Part shown: positions 36,149 to 44,827 of the stretch, piece after piece | Position numbering within the stretch: the first letter of the stretch is position 1 | How the letters are laid out: every line of letters begins with the position of its first letter | Source of the DNA: Hahella sp050299855 | Lineage (GTDB): Bacteria; Pseudomonadota; Gammaproteobacteria; Pseudomonadales; Oleiphilaceae | DNA: 64,000 nucleotides | Direction: 5' to 3' | NCBI GenBank assembly: GCA_050299855.1 | Contig: JBNKWQ010000002.1 | Coordinates: 7,440-71,439 of the forward strand | Notes under the pieces: generated by a model | Told to the model about the DNA's origin: nothing | The model's input: only the letters and a program-made list of their open reading frames with translations | Databases searched by the model: none | Made by a program: the position numbers and the translations under genes

Positions 36149-37648
36149 TTAATGCTGCGGAAAGATCGTCCGCAATCGGCGCGACAGGCTATCTACCAGC
36201 ATATTTAAAAGCGCCGTCACCACAATCAGTAGAAACGCCCGATCATAACGAATCTCCTCAAAGGCCGAATCAATGTAAAAGCCGAGGGTCGCGACACCGA
36301 GGATGCCCATGATGGCGCTTTCCCGGAGGATGACTTCCCAACGGTAGAACAAAAACGCCAGCATGGCCGGAAATCGACGCGGGGTTTCCACATAGGCATA
36401 ACGTTTAAAGCCGGTGGGGTCGTCAGGTCGAGACAACAGGCTCTTGCGTTCAGCGTCACTGGCGTTAGCCACCAGAAAGGCAATCAAACCGCCATTGTGC
36501 AGAGCCAGGGCCAGCACAACAGGCAGGCCGGAGGGGCCGAACAACAGCAATAATATATATGCCAACACCATCTCCGGTGTGGAGCGCAGTACCAGCAGAA
36601 GGAATCGTCCTGGCCAGCGCATCACGGGACCGGACAGCACTTGGGCAGCAAATGGATAAGTGGCCAGCACCACCACACCGGTTAGTACTACCGCGATCTG
36701 GGTCAGCAATAGTGTCTGCACCAGGCCCGGCCACACCTGCTCGCTGAACATCAGCCGACACCAGTCCTGCAAACCGGTCCAGTTTCCTTCCCGCAGTGCC
36801 GTTGGCCAGATATCCACACTAATAAAATGCCACAGAGAACCGCCACCACTGAAACCGACCGTCTCCGGCAGCAACCATATTGCGGCGATAAGGTAGAGTA
36901 TGATCAGCCATGGACGCAGCCAGAAACGGATAGTGGCAATCAATAACAAAAATGCCCATAGCATGGCACCGGCTTCACTGTATTGGCCCTGTTTGAACGC
37001 CGTATCCAGATGAAAGCCCAGCGTCGGCAGGCCGATAAAGCCCAGGATAGCGCTGGAGCGTAGTGCACACTCGAAACGGTAGCGGGTATAGCTCAACAGC
37101 GCCGACCAGGATTGGGGTATCAACGTGTACAGATAGCGCTTCAGAGCTCCCGCCGAAGGTGGCACGGTCAGCGCTGGTTGCGATGACTGTTGGTCAAAGA
37201 TCTCGGCAAAGACTTTGGCGAACACACCGGTAAAAGGCACGATTATCGCCAACAGGCCGGTGGTGGCGCTGATCCCGAACAGCTGCATAAAGATCAACCC
37301 CCAGAACAACTCATGCACCGAACGCACGGCCGCACACAACAGCCGGACCGGCAACCAGCGGAACACCATCGCTAGCAGCAGCCCCAGCGGCGCTGCCAGT
37401 GCGACGGCCAAAAGGGCAAAGGCAATGGTATGCGCCAACGCTCGTAATAACGATGACAGGTCATTCCAGCCGGGTTTTAAAAGACCCAGACCAATGCGGG
37501 AAAGTTCCTGCCAGGGATCGACGGCATAAACCTGGAAATCGACACCCGTCAGTGCCAACAGCGCCGCACCGATCATCAACAGACAGACACTATTGAGCCT
37601 GCGGGCACTGGAGTCCCGATGAAACAGAAAGCGGCGAACGACAATCAT
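36149..37648 (-). CDS. PhnE-like ABC permease, tandem fusion, selenium-linked operon
   Basis: A 499-residue permease made of two PhnE-type halves (~1-255 and ~260-499), each with about six TM segments and a coupling loop (STPEMVLAYILLLLF and SVHELFWGLIFMQLF are parallel segments). The fusion gives both permease subunits in one chain. ATG 37648 overlaps the stop of the ATPase gene (ATGA). It is the last gene of the selD-mnmH-phnD-phnC-phnE-like operon. By family it imports an oxyanion such as phosphonate or phosphite; by context selenite or selenate is more likely. Confidence 0.85.
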   Translation of the reverse strand: MIVVRRFLFHRDSSARRLNSVCLLMIGAALLALTGVDFQVYAVDPWQELSRIGLGLLKPGWNDLSSLLRALAHTIAFALLAVALAAPLGLLLAMVFRWLPVRLLCAAVRSVHELFWGLIFMQLFGISATTGLLAIIVPFTGVFAKVFAEIFDQQSSQPALTVPPSAGALKRYLYTLIPQSWSALLSYTRYRFECALRSSAILGFIGLPTLGFHLDTAFKQGQYSEAGAMLWAFLLLIATIRFWLRPWLIILYLIAAIWLLPETVGFSGGGSLWHFISVDIWPTALREGNWTGLQDWCRLMFSEQVWPGLVQTLLLTQIAVVLTGVVVLATYPFAAQVLSGPVMRWPGRFLLLVLRSTPEMVLAYILLLLFGPSGLPVVLALALHNGGLIAFLVANASDAERKSLLSRPDDPTGFKRYAYVETPRRFPAMLAFLFYRWEVILRESAIMGILGVATLGFYIDSAFEEIRYDRAFLLIVVTALLNMLVDSLSRRLRTIFPQH

Positions 37649-38382
37649 GAAGTCCGTATGACCCAACCCTCACTCTCAGGTGTGCTGGTTGAAATATCGG
37701 GAGCAGACGATTCTTCCTGCTGATAGAACGCATCCAGTTGCTCACTGCTCATGGCATCCGCCGGGCAATCACAACAGAGACGTCCTTCACGCAGTATGAT
37801 AATACGATCGAAATGATTCAGCGCCAGGTGCCGATTGTGCAGGCAAACTACAGCAGTTTCATGCTGCTTGAGAACATATTCCAGCAGCAATTGAGCTTGT
37901 ACCGGATCGACCGACGACACCGGCTCATCCCCTAAAAATACCCGCTGCTGACGGAACAGGGCGCGACCGATGGCCACTCGTTGTCGCTGGCCACCGGACA
38001 GTCGATCCACCGACTGCCACAACTTCTCCTCCAGCCCCAACTGTTTTACCAGTTCAATGATGGCAAGCTTTTGTTTCCGCAAGGGGTACAACAGATTCCA
38101 CAGTGCCGCCAGAGCCCCGACCCTGTCCAGCCCTCCAATAAAGATATTCTGGTAGACCGACAATAGATCCACCAGACCGCCTCCCTGAGGTTGCAACGCA
38201 CTGCAAAGTGGTTGCTGCTGGTATAGAAGATTCAACAGTGTTGACTTACCGGCTCCAGACGGACCAAGCAACGCCACCTTCTCGCCCTGGCGGATAGTCA
38301 GGGTGATGTCATCCAACACCCGCTGCTCACCATAGTGCAAGGACTTGTTGGACAGTTGAAACAGAGCCATGGCGCTAGTCAT
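37645..38382 (-). CDS. PhnC-like ABC transporter ATP-binding protein, selenium-linked operon
   Basis: A 245-residue ABC ATPase with Walker A GPSGAGKS, a Q-loop in SALQPQGGGL, the signature LSGGQRQRV, Walker B VFLGDEPVSSVDP and the switch His in CLHNRH. It powers the adjacent permease. A Ser/Glu-rich tail (~220-245) is extra. ATG 38382 is used; ATG 38370 is also possible. Specificity is inferred only from the selD and mnmH neighbours. Confidence 0.87.
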   Translation of the reverse strand: MTSAMALFQLSNKSLHYGEQRVLDDITLTIRQGEKVALLGPSGAGKSTLLNLLYQQQPLCSALQPQGGGLVDLLSVYQNIFIGGLDRVGALAALWNLLYPLRKQKLAIIELVKQLGLEEKLWQSVDRLSGGQRQRVAIGRALFRQQRVFLGDEPVSSVDPVQAQLLLEYVLKQHETAVVCLHNRHLALNHFDRIIILREGRLCCDCPADAMSSEQLDAFYQQEESSAPDISTSTPESEGWVIRTS

Positions 38383-38413
38383 TCATCTGCTCGATCATCG
38401 GTAAGATATCTCA

Positions 38414-39286
38414 TTACTCATCCAACAGGCCGATCGATTTCGCCGTGGCTTCTATCGGGGCGTAATCGTCATTACCTGCTGGGACAAAGCGCTTGCGCGG
38501 GAAACTGGCCAGCAGATCAGGATCGTTCATATTCAGCAGTGCTTCGCGGACCTTGGCTTTAAATCCAGTACCGAAGTGCTGATCTACATCGCCACGGATA
38601 CTCCACTGATAATCAGGATAGGTAGGTGTAGTCCAGATCACCTGAACCTTGCTCTCATCGATCTTACCTTCGACCAATTCACTCTCCCAGACAGAATAGT
38701 TCACCGCACCAATCTGATAAGCACCGGCCTGCACCTGGGCAATAGTACGACTGTGGTCACCGGAAAAGCCCACCCGGGAAAAAATATCCTGTGGAGCCGC
38801 ATTGAACTGTTCGCGCAGGTAGAACTCCGGCATCAGGCGACCCGAGGTAGAACCCTTGGAGCCGAAGGTAAAGGTCTTGCCTTTAATAGCCGCAGGCAGG
38901 GTTTCGGACGGTTCGATTGCGGCCGTCTTATTGGCAATGAAATAGGTTTTGAACAGCTGGTCTTCAAAGCCCTGGGCAAGCGCTTCGGAGCCCGGTACCA
39001 GACGACGTGCCTGCACCCCGGAGAGACCGCCGAACCAGGCCAGCTGCACCTGATTGTTGCGAAATGCAGTGATTGCCGCTGCGTAGGATTTGACCGGAAT
39101 ATACTTGACGTCAACGCCCAACTGCTCACCAAGGTAGACTGCCACCTTGCCGAAACGCTGCTCCAGGTGGGATTCATCCTGGTCCGGAATGGCAGTGAAA
39201 ACGAAGGTTTCGGCCTGGGCCAATGCTGGCATCAGTAACGCCAGAGCCAGCAGGTAACTTAATGAAAGGCGGTGCAATATCGACAT
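38414..39286 (-). CDS. PhnD-like periplasmic binding protein (putative selenium oxyanion uptake)
   Basis: A 290-residue protein with a signal peptide (cleavage after ALAQA near residue 24) and the PhnD/PtxB fold: FTAIPDQDESHLEQRF, FGGLSGVQARR, GSKGSTSGRLMPEFYL and DHSRTIAQVQAGAYQIGAVN. Relatives bind phosphonate or phosphite. It sits 32 bases behind mnmH in the same operon. I recall database entries calling such selD-linked proteins putative selenate binding proteins; that name is itself a context prediction. Confidence 0.85.
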   Translation of the reverse strand: MSILHRLSLSYLLALALLMPALAQAETFVFTAIPDQDESHLEQRFGKVAVYLGEQLGVDVKYIPVKSYAAAITAFRNNQVQLAWFGGLSGVQARRLVPGSEALAQGFEDQLFKTYFIANKTAAIEPSETLPAAIKGKTFTFGSKGSTSGRLMPEFYLREQFNAAPQDIFSRVGFSGDHSRTIAQVQAGAYQIGAVNYSVWESELVEGKIDESKVQVIWTTPTYPDYQWSIRGDVDQHFGTGFKAKVREALLNMNDPDLLASFPRKRFVPAGNDDYAPIEATAKSIGLLDE

Positions 39287-39318
39287 GGGGACTCCCTGAA
39301 AAATGGTCGGATATATGG

Positions 39319-40491
39319 TTATAAATTACATTCGCGTGTTTTTGTTGCAAGGCTGATTGAGGTTAAGCTTTTTGATGTCAGTTTTTCAGATCTGAGATAT
39401 TCGCCCACTGCGTCCCGGTCTCCCCGAAAAACTATAAGGTCTGTCCGCTTACTCAGCTGGTAGTCGTACATGGGGTCGTAGTAGTTGACCAACAGTTGTC
39501 GAATCCATTCGAGATGCAGGCCTGAATCGCCCTTGCGATGGGCTGCCAATGCTTTATCCAGCAAGTCAGCTATTTCGCGGTAGCGAACACCTCCCAAACG
39601 CTTACGTACCCTGTAGAGCGACTGGGTTAGATCTTCTGCGAAAGTGTCGAAACCAGCACCCTCGCCTAGTTGCCTTTGCCACTCATCCTGTTTGTTAAGA
39701 ATGTAGTTGCGATAGCTGTGTTCAACCCTCTCCTCGAGTGGCACCTCGAGCAGCACAATCGGGCAGCTTCCCATGGCCTGCAATAATAGCGGTGGCAAGG
39801 CACAACGCCCCACCAGCCTGCCCTCATCTTCCAGCAGGATCGGCTGACCTGTGCTCTCCACCTGCTGCTCTGCCTTCAACATGGCAACGGCCAATGCATT
39901 TTCAAAGCTGAGTTGCGTCGGCTGGCCACCGGGACGGCGACCAAAACTGGAGCCAAGATGGTTGGCCAGCCCCTCCAAGTCCACTGCTTGCGGCAGTTCC
40001 TCAATCATGGCTGTCTTATTGCAGCCCGTGCGCCCGCCTAAAAGCAGCATCGTCTGTTGCGCGCAAATACGTTCAAACTCGTCAATCAAAAAGCGGCGCA
40101 TGGCCTTGTAGCCGCCGCCGATACGGGGATAGTCGCATCCGGCTTCACGCATCCACTGCTGGCAAATCTGACTGCGCAAGCCACCGCGCCAGCAGTACAG
40201 ATACCCCTGTGGATGACGCCGGGCAAAATCGACCCATGCGCCAACCCGCTGCTCTTTGACCTCGCCACTCACCAGTTTGTGGCCCAGCTCAATGGCGACG
40301 GCCTGTCCATGCTGCTTGTAACAGGTGCCCACCCGAGCTCGCTCTTCAGTAGTCATCAACGGCAAACTGACGCTGGTCGGAAAAGCGCCTTTTTCAAACT
40401 CCACCGGCGAGCGGGTATCGATCATCGGAACATCATTCAGAAAGATCGACAGGAAATCCTTAGGGTCAGATTGGGCATCGGGACGGCTCAC
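39319..40491 (-). CDS. mnmH: tRNA 2-selenouridine synthase
   Basis: A 390-residue enzyme (SelU/YbbB). The N-terminal rhodanese domain has the active-site Cys in YCWRGGLRSQ near residue 99, and the second part is a P-loop domain with GGRTGCNKT near 150. It replaces sulfur by selenium, using selenophosphate, at the wobble uridine of tRNA-Lys, -Glu and -Gln. GTG 40491 overlaps the selD stop (GTGA). No selA or selB appears in the window. Confidence 0.94.
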   Translation of the reverse strand: MSRPDAQSDPKDFLSIFLNDVPMIDTRSPVEFEKGAFPTSVSLPLMTTEERARVGTCYKQHGQAVAIELGHKLVSGEVKEQRVGAWVDFARRHPQGYLYCWRGGLRSQICQQWMREAGCDYPRIGGGYKAMRRFLIDEFERICAQQTMLLLGGRTGCNKTAMIEELPQAVDLEGLANHLGSSFGRRPGGQPTQLSFENALAVAMLKAEQQVESTGQPILLEDEGRLVGRCALPPLLLQAMGSCPIVLLEVPLEERVEHSYRNYILNKQDEWQRQLGEGAGFDTFAEDLTQSLYRVRKRLGGVRYREIADLLDKALAAHRKGDSGLHLEWIRQLLVNYYDPMYDYQLSKRTDLIVFRGDRDAVGEYLRSEKLTSKSLTSISLATKTRECNL

Positions 40492-41567
40492 AGCATGACC
40501 TCATCAACGGTTGCCCCATTCACATCCCCTCCGACTCTTATCGCGTGTTCTCCATCGCGGCGTTCAAGCTGACCGATACAGAGCGAATGAAGCTCCTGTT
40601 CGATCAATAGGGCTTCCAGGGCATGCGCCTGGTCTGGTCGCACGGCTATCAGCAGTCCACCACTGGTTTGAGGGTCACACAAGAGGTGCTGCAGACGCTC
40701 TGCCATCGGTGCCAGCTTATGTCCGTAACTATCCAGATTACGACCGGTCCCGCCTGGCACGCAACCCAGTGCCAGATAATCCAGTGCTTCCGGGATCACC
40801 GGCACGGCACTCGCATCCAGGGCTGCCTGAACCTTACTGCCCTCGCAGACTTCCAGCAGGTGCCCCATCAGGCCGAACCCGGTCACATCCGTGATCGCGG
40901 TGACTCCCTCAAGCGTCGAGGCCATAGCACCAACGCTGTTGAGTCTACACATGATGTCGCGCGCCAAATGGGTGTGCTCAACTTTGAGTTTCTTCTGCTT
41001 TTGCGCCGTGGTAAGAATGCCGATTCCCAAAGGCTTGGTCAGGTAAAGCAGGTCTCCGGCCTGGGCGAGGTTATTCTGCTTGAGCTGTTGGCGACTGGTC
41101 AGGCCTGTCACTGCGAGTCCGAAAATAGGCTCTGGAGCATCGATACTATGACCACCGGCCAAAGGTATTCCAGCATCTGCGCACGCCTGGCGACCGCCAT
41201 CAACGACTTGCTGTGCCACTTCGGTCGACAGCTTGTTGATCGGCCAGCCAAGAATCGCAATGGCCATCAGTGGCCGGCCGCCCATGGCATAGATATCGCT
41301 AATAGCATTGGTGGCGGCGATGCGGCCGAAATCGAATGGATCATCGACAATCGGCATGAAAAAATCGGTGGTACTCAGCACCACCTGCCCGTTGCCCAGG
41401 TCATAAGCCGCCGCATCGTCCTTGCTGCTGTTGCCTACCAGTAACTGAGCAAAGTCTGGCAGATTGAGCTGAGATACCAGAATCTTATCCAGTACCTTGG
41501 GTGAAATCTTGCAACCACAGCCAGCACCGTGACTATATTCAGTCAGGCGTACAGGGGAATCGGTCAT
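40488..41567 (-). CDS. selD: Selenide, water dikinase (selenophosphate synthetase)
   Basis: A 359-residue enzyme that makes selenophosphate from selenide and ATP. The N-terminus closely follows E. coli SelD, with catalytic C17 in YSHGAGCGCKIS (cysteine form, not selenocysteine). DFFMPIVDDPFDFGRIAATN, GGHSIDAPEPIFGLAVTG and CDPQTSGGLL are also conserved. It is the first gene of a five-gene operon that includes its user MnmH and a PhnCDE-like importer. Confidence 0.96.
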   Translation of the reverse strand: MTDSPVRLTEYSHGAGCGCKISPKVLDKILVSQLNLPDFAQLLVGNSSKDDAAAYDLGNGQVVLSTTDFFMPIVDDPFDFGRIAATNAISDIYAMGGRPLMAIAILGWPINKLSTEVAQQVVDGGRQACADAGIPLAGGHSIDAPEPIFGLAVTGLTSRQQLKQNNLAQAGDLLYLTKPLGIGILTTAQKQKKLKVEHTHLARDIMCRLNSVGAMASTLEGVTAITDVTGFGLMGHLLEVCEGSKVQAALDASAVPVIPEALDYLALGCVPGGTGRNLDSYGHKLAPMAERLQHLLCDPQTSGGLLIAVRPDQAHALEALLIEQELHSLCIGQLERRDGEHAIRVGGDVNGATVDEVML

Positions 41568-41801
41568 GCTTTGGCCTCAAATTTAGGTCTGGAGGGCAAT
41601 GATAAGGGCTTCACGGGGTTTTGTCAGTGCAGAGTTACTCAAGCAGCATTCAGGATGCCTTATGTTAAATTGGACAGTCCCGGTTACGACAACAGTCCGA
41701 CTCCTCTTACAAAGCGGTGCATATCAGCTACCATTATGATAGTCACCGTACTGTATCCATGACTCTCGACGAAAAATCCAGAGAAAGGGGAGATTACATC
41801 C

Positions 41802-42851
41802 ATGAGCAATATTGAACAGATCCTAGGGGAAGAAGCCGAATCCTTATTGACCCACCAATGCCAAGGCATCCCGAAAGAATCTCTGACCATACCGGGGCCT
41901 GATTTTGTCGACCGGGTAGTGGCGATGAAGAATCGCAAACCTGCCGTGCTAAGGCATATGCAGGCACTGTTTGATCATGGCCGGCTGCAAGGAAGTGGCT
42001 ATCTTTCCATCCTGCCTGTGGACCAGGGCGTGGAGCATTCGGGGGCGGCTTCCTTTGCGCCTAACCCCATTTATTTTGACCCGCAGAAAATTGTCGAGCT
42101 GGCCATGGAAGGTGGCTGCAATGCCGTGGCATCCACTCTGGGCGTGCTAAACTCGGTATCCCGGCGTTATGCCCACAAGATTCCCTTTATCGTTAAGCTC
42201 AATCACAGCGAAATGCTGAGCTACCCCAACATTGCAGATCAAACGCTGTTTGCCAGTGTCGATCAGGCCTTCGATATGGGTGCCGTGGCAGTAGGCGCTA
42301 CCATATACTACGGCAGCCCTGAATGTCGCAGACAGATTCAGGAAATCAGCGAAGCCTTTGAACATGCCCACCAATTGGGCCTGGTGACCATTCTCTGGGC
42401 TTACCTGCGTAATGCCAATTTCAAGAAAGACGGTGTTGATTACCATGTCGCGGCAGACCTTACCGGCCAGGCCAACCATCTGGCCGCAACGATCGATGCG
42501 GACATCATCAAGCAAAAACTGGCGGAAAATAACGGCGGCTACCGGGCACTGAATTTCGGCAAGACCCACGCGAAAGTCTACAACGAATTGACGACAGACC
42601 ACCCCATCGACCTGGCACGCTATCAGGTCGCTAATTGCTACATGGGCCGTGCCTCCATGATCAACTCAGGTGGTGCTTCAGGCACCGATGACTATCACGA
42701 GATCGTACGCACAGCCGTTATCAACAAAAGGGGCGGAGGCTCGGGTCTGATCTCCGGTCGCAAGGTATTTCAAAAGCCGGTGCAAGAGGGCATTAAACTA
42801 TTGAACGCTTTGCAGGACGTTTATTTATCCGACCAGGTCACGATAGCCTGA
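41802..42851 (+). CDS. Class I fructose-bisphosphate aldolase
   Basis: A 349-residue Schiff-base aldolase of the FbaB/DhnA type: ILPVDQGVEHSGAASFA, FIVKLNHSEML, a lysine-containing barrel strand and the phosphate-binding region SGGASGTDDYHEI. It cleaves fructose-1,6-bisphosphate in glycolysis or runs in gluconeogenesis. GAAAGGGGAG precedes the ATG. It is divergent from selD. Confidence 0.9.
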   Translation: MSNIEQILGEEAESLLTHQCQGIPKESLTIPGPDFVDRVVAMKNRKPAVLRHMQALFDHGRLQGSGYLSILPVDQGVEHSGAASFAPNPIYFDPQKIVELAMEGGCNAVASTLGVLNSVSRRYAHKIPFIVKLNHSEMLSYPNIADQTLFASVDQAFDMGAVAVGATIYYGSPECRRQIQEISEAFEHAHQLGLVTILWAYLRNANFKKDGVDYHVAADLTGQANHLAATIDADIIKQKLAENNGGYRALNFGKTHAKVYNELTTDHPIDLARYQVANCYMGRASMINSGGASGTDDYHEIVRTAVINKRGGGSGLISGRKVFQKPVQEGIKLLNALQDVYLSDQVTIA

Positions 42852-42883
42852 ACGGCAATCTTACGATTTGAAGGATATCTATT

Positions 42884-43384
42884 TTGACTGGCCTGCAAGA
42901 TCCGCAAGGTAATAGAGATTCCGCAGTACTCTTACCCGCAGCTATTCCTGCGGAACTTACCTTTGAAGATGTAACGCTTCGATACCACAAAACAATCCCT
43001 GGAGATCCGACACGGGGCCTGGTTCCCTCGCATCGCTTTAAAATCATTTTTGCCCATAAAGATGTCGGCCACATCAGTTTTAAAGTCGGCGACACCTCCC
43101 ATATACGCTTTGTCGCCGGGCATATCGGCTATGAAGTCCGCAAACCCTTCCGGGGTCTCGGACTGGCCTACAAGGCCTGCAGGGCCCTGTCGCCATTGGT
43201 ACGTCAACTATATGAGAGCGTCATCATCACGGTGAATCCGGATAATCGGCCCTCAATTCGGGTCATCGAAAAACTCGGAGCCTGTTTTCTGGAACAGGTG
43301 ACAGTGCCCAAGCAGGATCCCGCCTACGAGCATGGTGCACGCCGGAAACTGCGCTATCGCTGGACCCTGCCTCCCCTTACCTGA
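42884..43384 (+). CDS. GNAT-family N-acetyltransferase
   Basis: A 166-residue GNAT protein. The acetyl-CoA loop is GYEVRKPFRGLGLAYKACRA (R-x-x-G-x-G/A), followed by NPDNRPSIRVIEKLGACF. The start is TTG at 42884 behind AAGGA. The substrate is unknown. It lies 33 bases behind the aldolase on the same strand. Confidence 0.8.
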   Translation: MTGLQDPQGNRDSAVLLPAAIPAELTFEDVTLRYHKTIPGDPTRGLVPSHRFKIIFAHKDVGHISFKVGDTSHIRFVAGHIGYEVRKPFRGLGLAYKACRALSPLVRQLYESVIITVNPDNRPSIRVIEKLGACFLEQVTVPKQDPAYEHGARRKLRYRWTLPPLT

Positions 43385-43424
43385 GCATAGGTGGGAATGC
43401 TGATTTTTCTTAGCAGTCAAATTA

Positions 43425-43467
43425 GTTGACATTATCAACAAACGACCATATGGTTGACTTTATCAAC
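43425..43467. promoter_or_regulatory. Two palindromic operators upstream of marR-type gene
   Basis: GTTGACATTATCAAC (43425-43439) and GTTGACTTTATCAAC (43453-43467) share the palindrome GTTGA-N5-TCAAC, spaced 28 bases, about 20 bases before the regulator's ATG. The size and symmetry fit MarR dimers, so autoregulation is likely. Confidence 0.75.
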
Positions 43468-43484
43468 TATATGCCTGAAACCTC

Positions 43485-43925
43485 ATGACTGAAACCAATA
43501 TCGGCGATGCGCTTCATCGTCTGTTACATGCCTATAAGCGGGCTTTACGTCAGGCTTATCAGGAAGCGAAACTGCCGTTAACCATTTCACACATGCGCAC
43601 CCTGAAGGTTATTAACCGTGTCAGAAGTAACGGCCTGGATGACTGTACCGCTCAGGTTATTGCGACGCGACTGCAACGTGATAAAGCCCAGGTGACCAGG
43701 CTGATCAAGGAGTTATTGGCGGAAGACCTGATAGATAAGCAGGCACACCCTGAAGACCGCCGCAGTCAGATTCTGAGCCTGACGGACAAAGGTTCAGCCA
43801 CAGTTAAAACCATAAAAGAGATTGAGAGTCTGGCCGGAAGACGCATGGCAGACGGCCTTGGTGTTGAAGAAGTCAAAGTTTTTATCAAACTGGCCAATGC
43901 CATGTCGGAAAACCTGGAGCTGTAA
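43485..43925 (+). CDS. MarR-family transcriptional regulator
   Basis: A 146-residue winged-helix protein with ATRLQRDKAQVTRLIKELL as recognition helix and the wing DRRSQILSLTDKG. It is followed by a siderophore-interacting protein and an SDR, and preceded by two matching 15-bp palindromes. It probably represses itself and perhaps the downstream genes. The ligand is unknown. Confidence 0.9.
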   Translation: MTETNIGDALHRLLHAYKRALRQAYQEAKLPLTISHMRTLKVINRVRSNGLDDCTAQVIATRLQRDKAQVTRLIKELLAEDLIDKQAHPEDRRSQILSLTDKGSATVKTIKEIESLAGRRMADGLGVEEVKVFIKLANAMSENLEL

Positions 43926-43992
43926 TTGTGGGATCAAACACATACAGACAGTCGTCAAATCGCCCCTCTAACCCGGATTTAAAGGACAGCCA

Positions 43993-44724
43993 ATGACCAG
44001 CCCAAAAGTACGCGAGCTTACCCTGGTTCGCAAACAAACGATTACCCCCAATATGCTGCGCATCACCCTTGGAGGTGCCGACATGAAAGACTTTCCTTCA
44101 GACCAGGAAAGTGCCTACGTGAAACTGCTATTTCCCCGCGAGAGTGAATCACGTCCGCTTATGCGAACCTATACGGTTCGCGCCCAGCGCGAGCAGGAGA
44201 TCGACATTGATTTCGTAATCCACGCAGACGGCGGGCCTGCTGCAACCTGGGCTATCGAGGCGGATATCGGCAGCCGAATTCTGGTGGGCGGCCCTGGGCC
44301 TAAAAAGCTGGTAGACACTGCAGCCGATTGGTTTCTGATAGTCGGCGATATGACGGCACTACCGGCTATCAGCGTCAACATTGAACAGCTTCCTGATAAC
44401 GCCAGGGGTTATGTTGCTATTGAAGTGATCAGTGAGGCAGACATTCAGGACCTTAACCCTCCGGAGAATATCGACATTCACTGGGTAATCAATCCCCACC
44501 CCGGCGTGAACAACGACCTCTTATTCGAAAAAGTGACACAACTGCCTTGGTTAAATGGGCGCCCCTCGGTATGGAGTGCTTGTGAACTCGGCAGCATGCG
44601 CAAATTGCGAGATCACTTTCGAGCGCAACCTCAATTGGATAAAAATGACCTTTACATATCCAGCTACTGGAAGCTCGGTTGTAATGAGGATGAGCATAAA
44701 GCCATTAAACGGACATTGTCTTAA
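43993..44724 (+). CDS. Siderophore-interacting FAD-binding protein (ferric-siderophore reductase, SIP type)
   Basis: A 243-residue flavoprotein of the SIP/ViuB family: KQTITPNMLRITLGG, the FAD motif MRTYTVR, the IDFVIHADGGPAATWA segment and the C-terminal SYWKLGCNEDEH. Such enzymes reduce ferric siderophores in the cytoplasm to free iron. It lies 67 bases behind the MarR gene, which may control it. Confidence 0.88.
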   Translation: MTSPKVRELTLVRKQTITPNMLRITLGGADMKDFPSDQESAYVKLLFPRESESRPLMRTYTVRAQREQEIDIDFVIHADGGPAATWAIEADIGSRILVGGPGPKKLVDTAADWFLIVGDMTALPAISVNIEQLPDNARGYVAIEVISEADIQDLNPPENIDIHWVINPHPGVNNDLLFEKVTQLPWLNGRPSVWSACELGSMRKLRDHFRAQPQLDKNDLYISSYWKLGCNEDEHKAIKRTLS

Positions 44725-44827
44725 CCCCCCTACCTGACTGACTTCGTGGATCAATATGGCCAGGCACGGAAAATCAGTTGGGAAGAACTGGCAACCGGAT
44801 CATTCACTTTGAGTATCCCTGTAAAGC

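Noticed and set aside
36149..39286. Standard phosphonate transporter assignment (phnCDE)
   Set aside because: The protein families fit, but no phosphonate degradation or phosphite oxidation gene is near and the operon starts with selD and mnmH, so the plain phosphonate label is not used as the main call.
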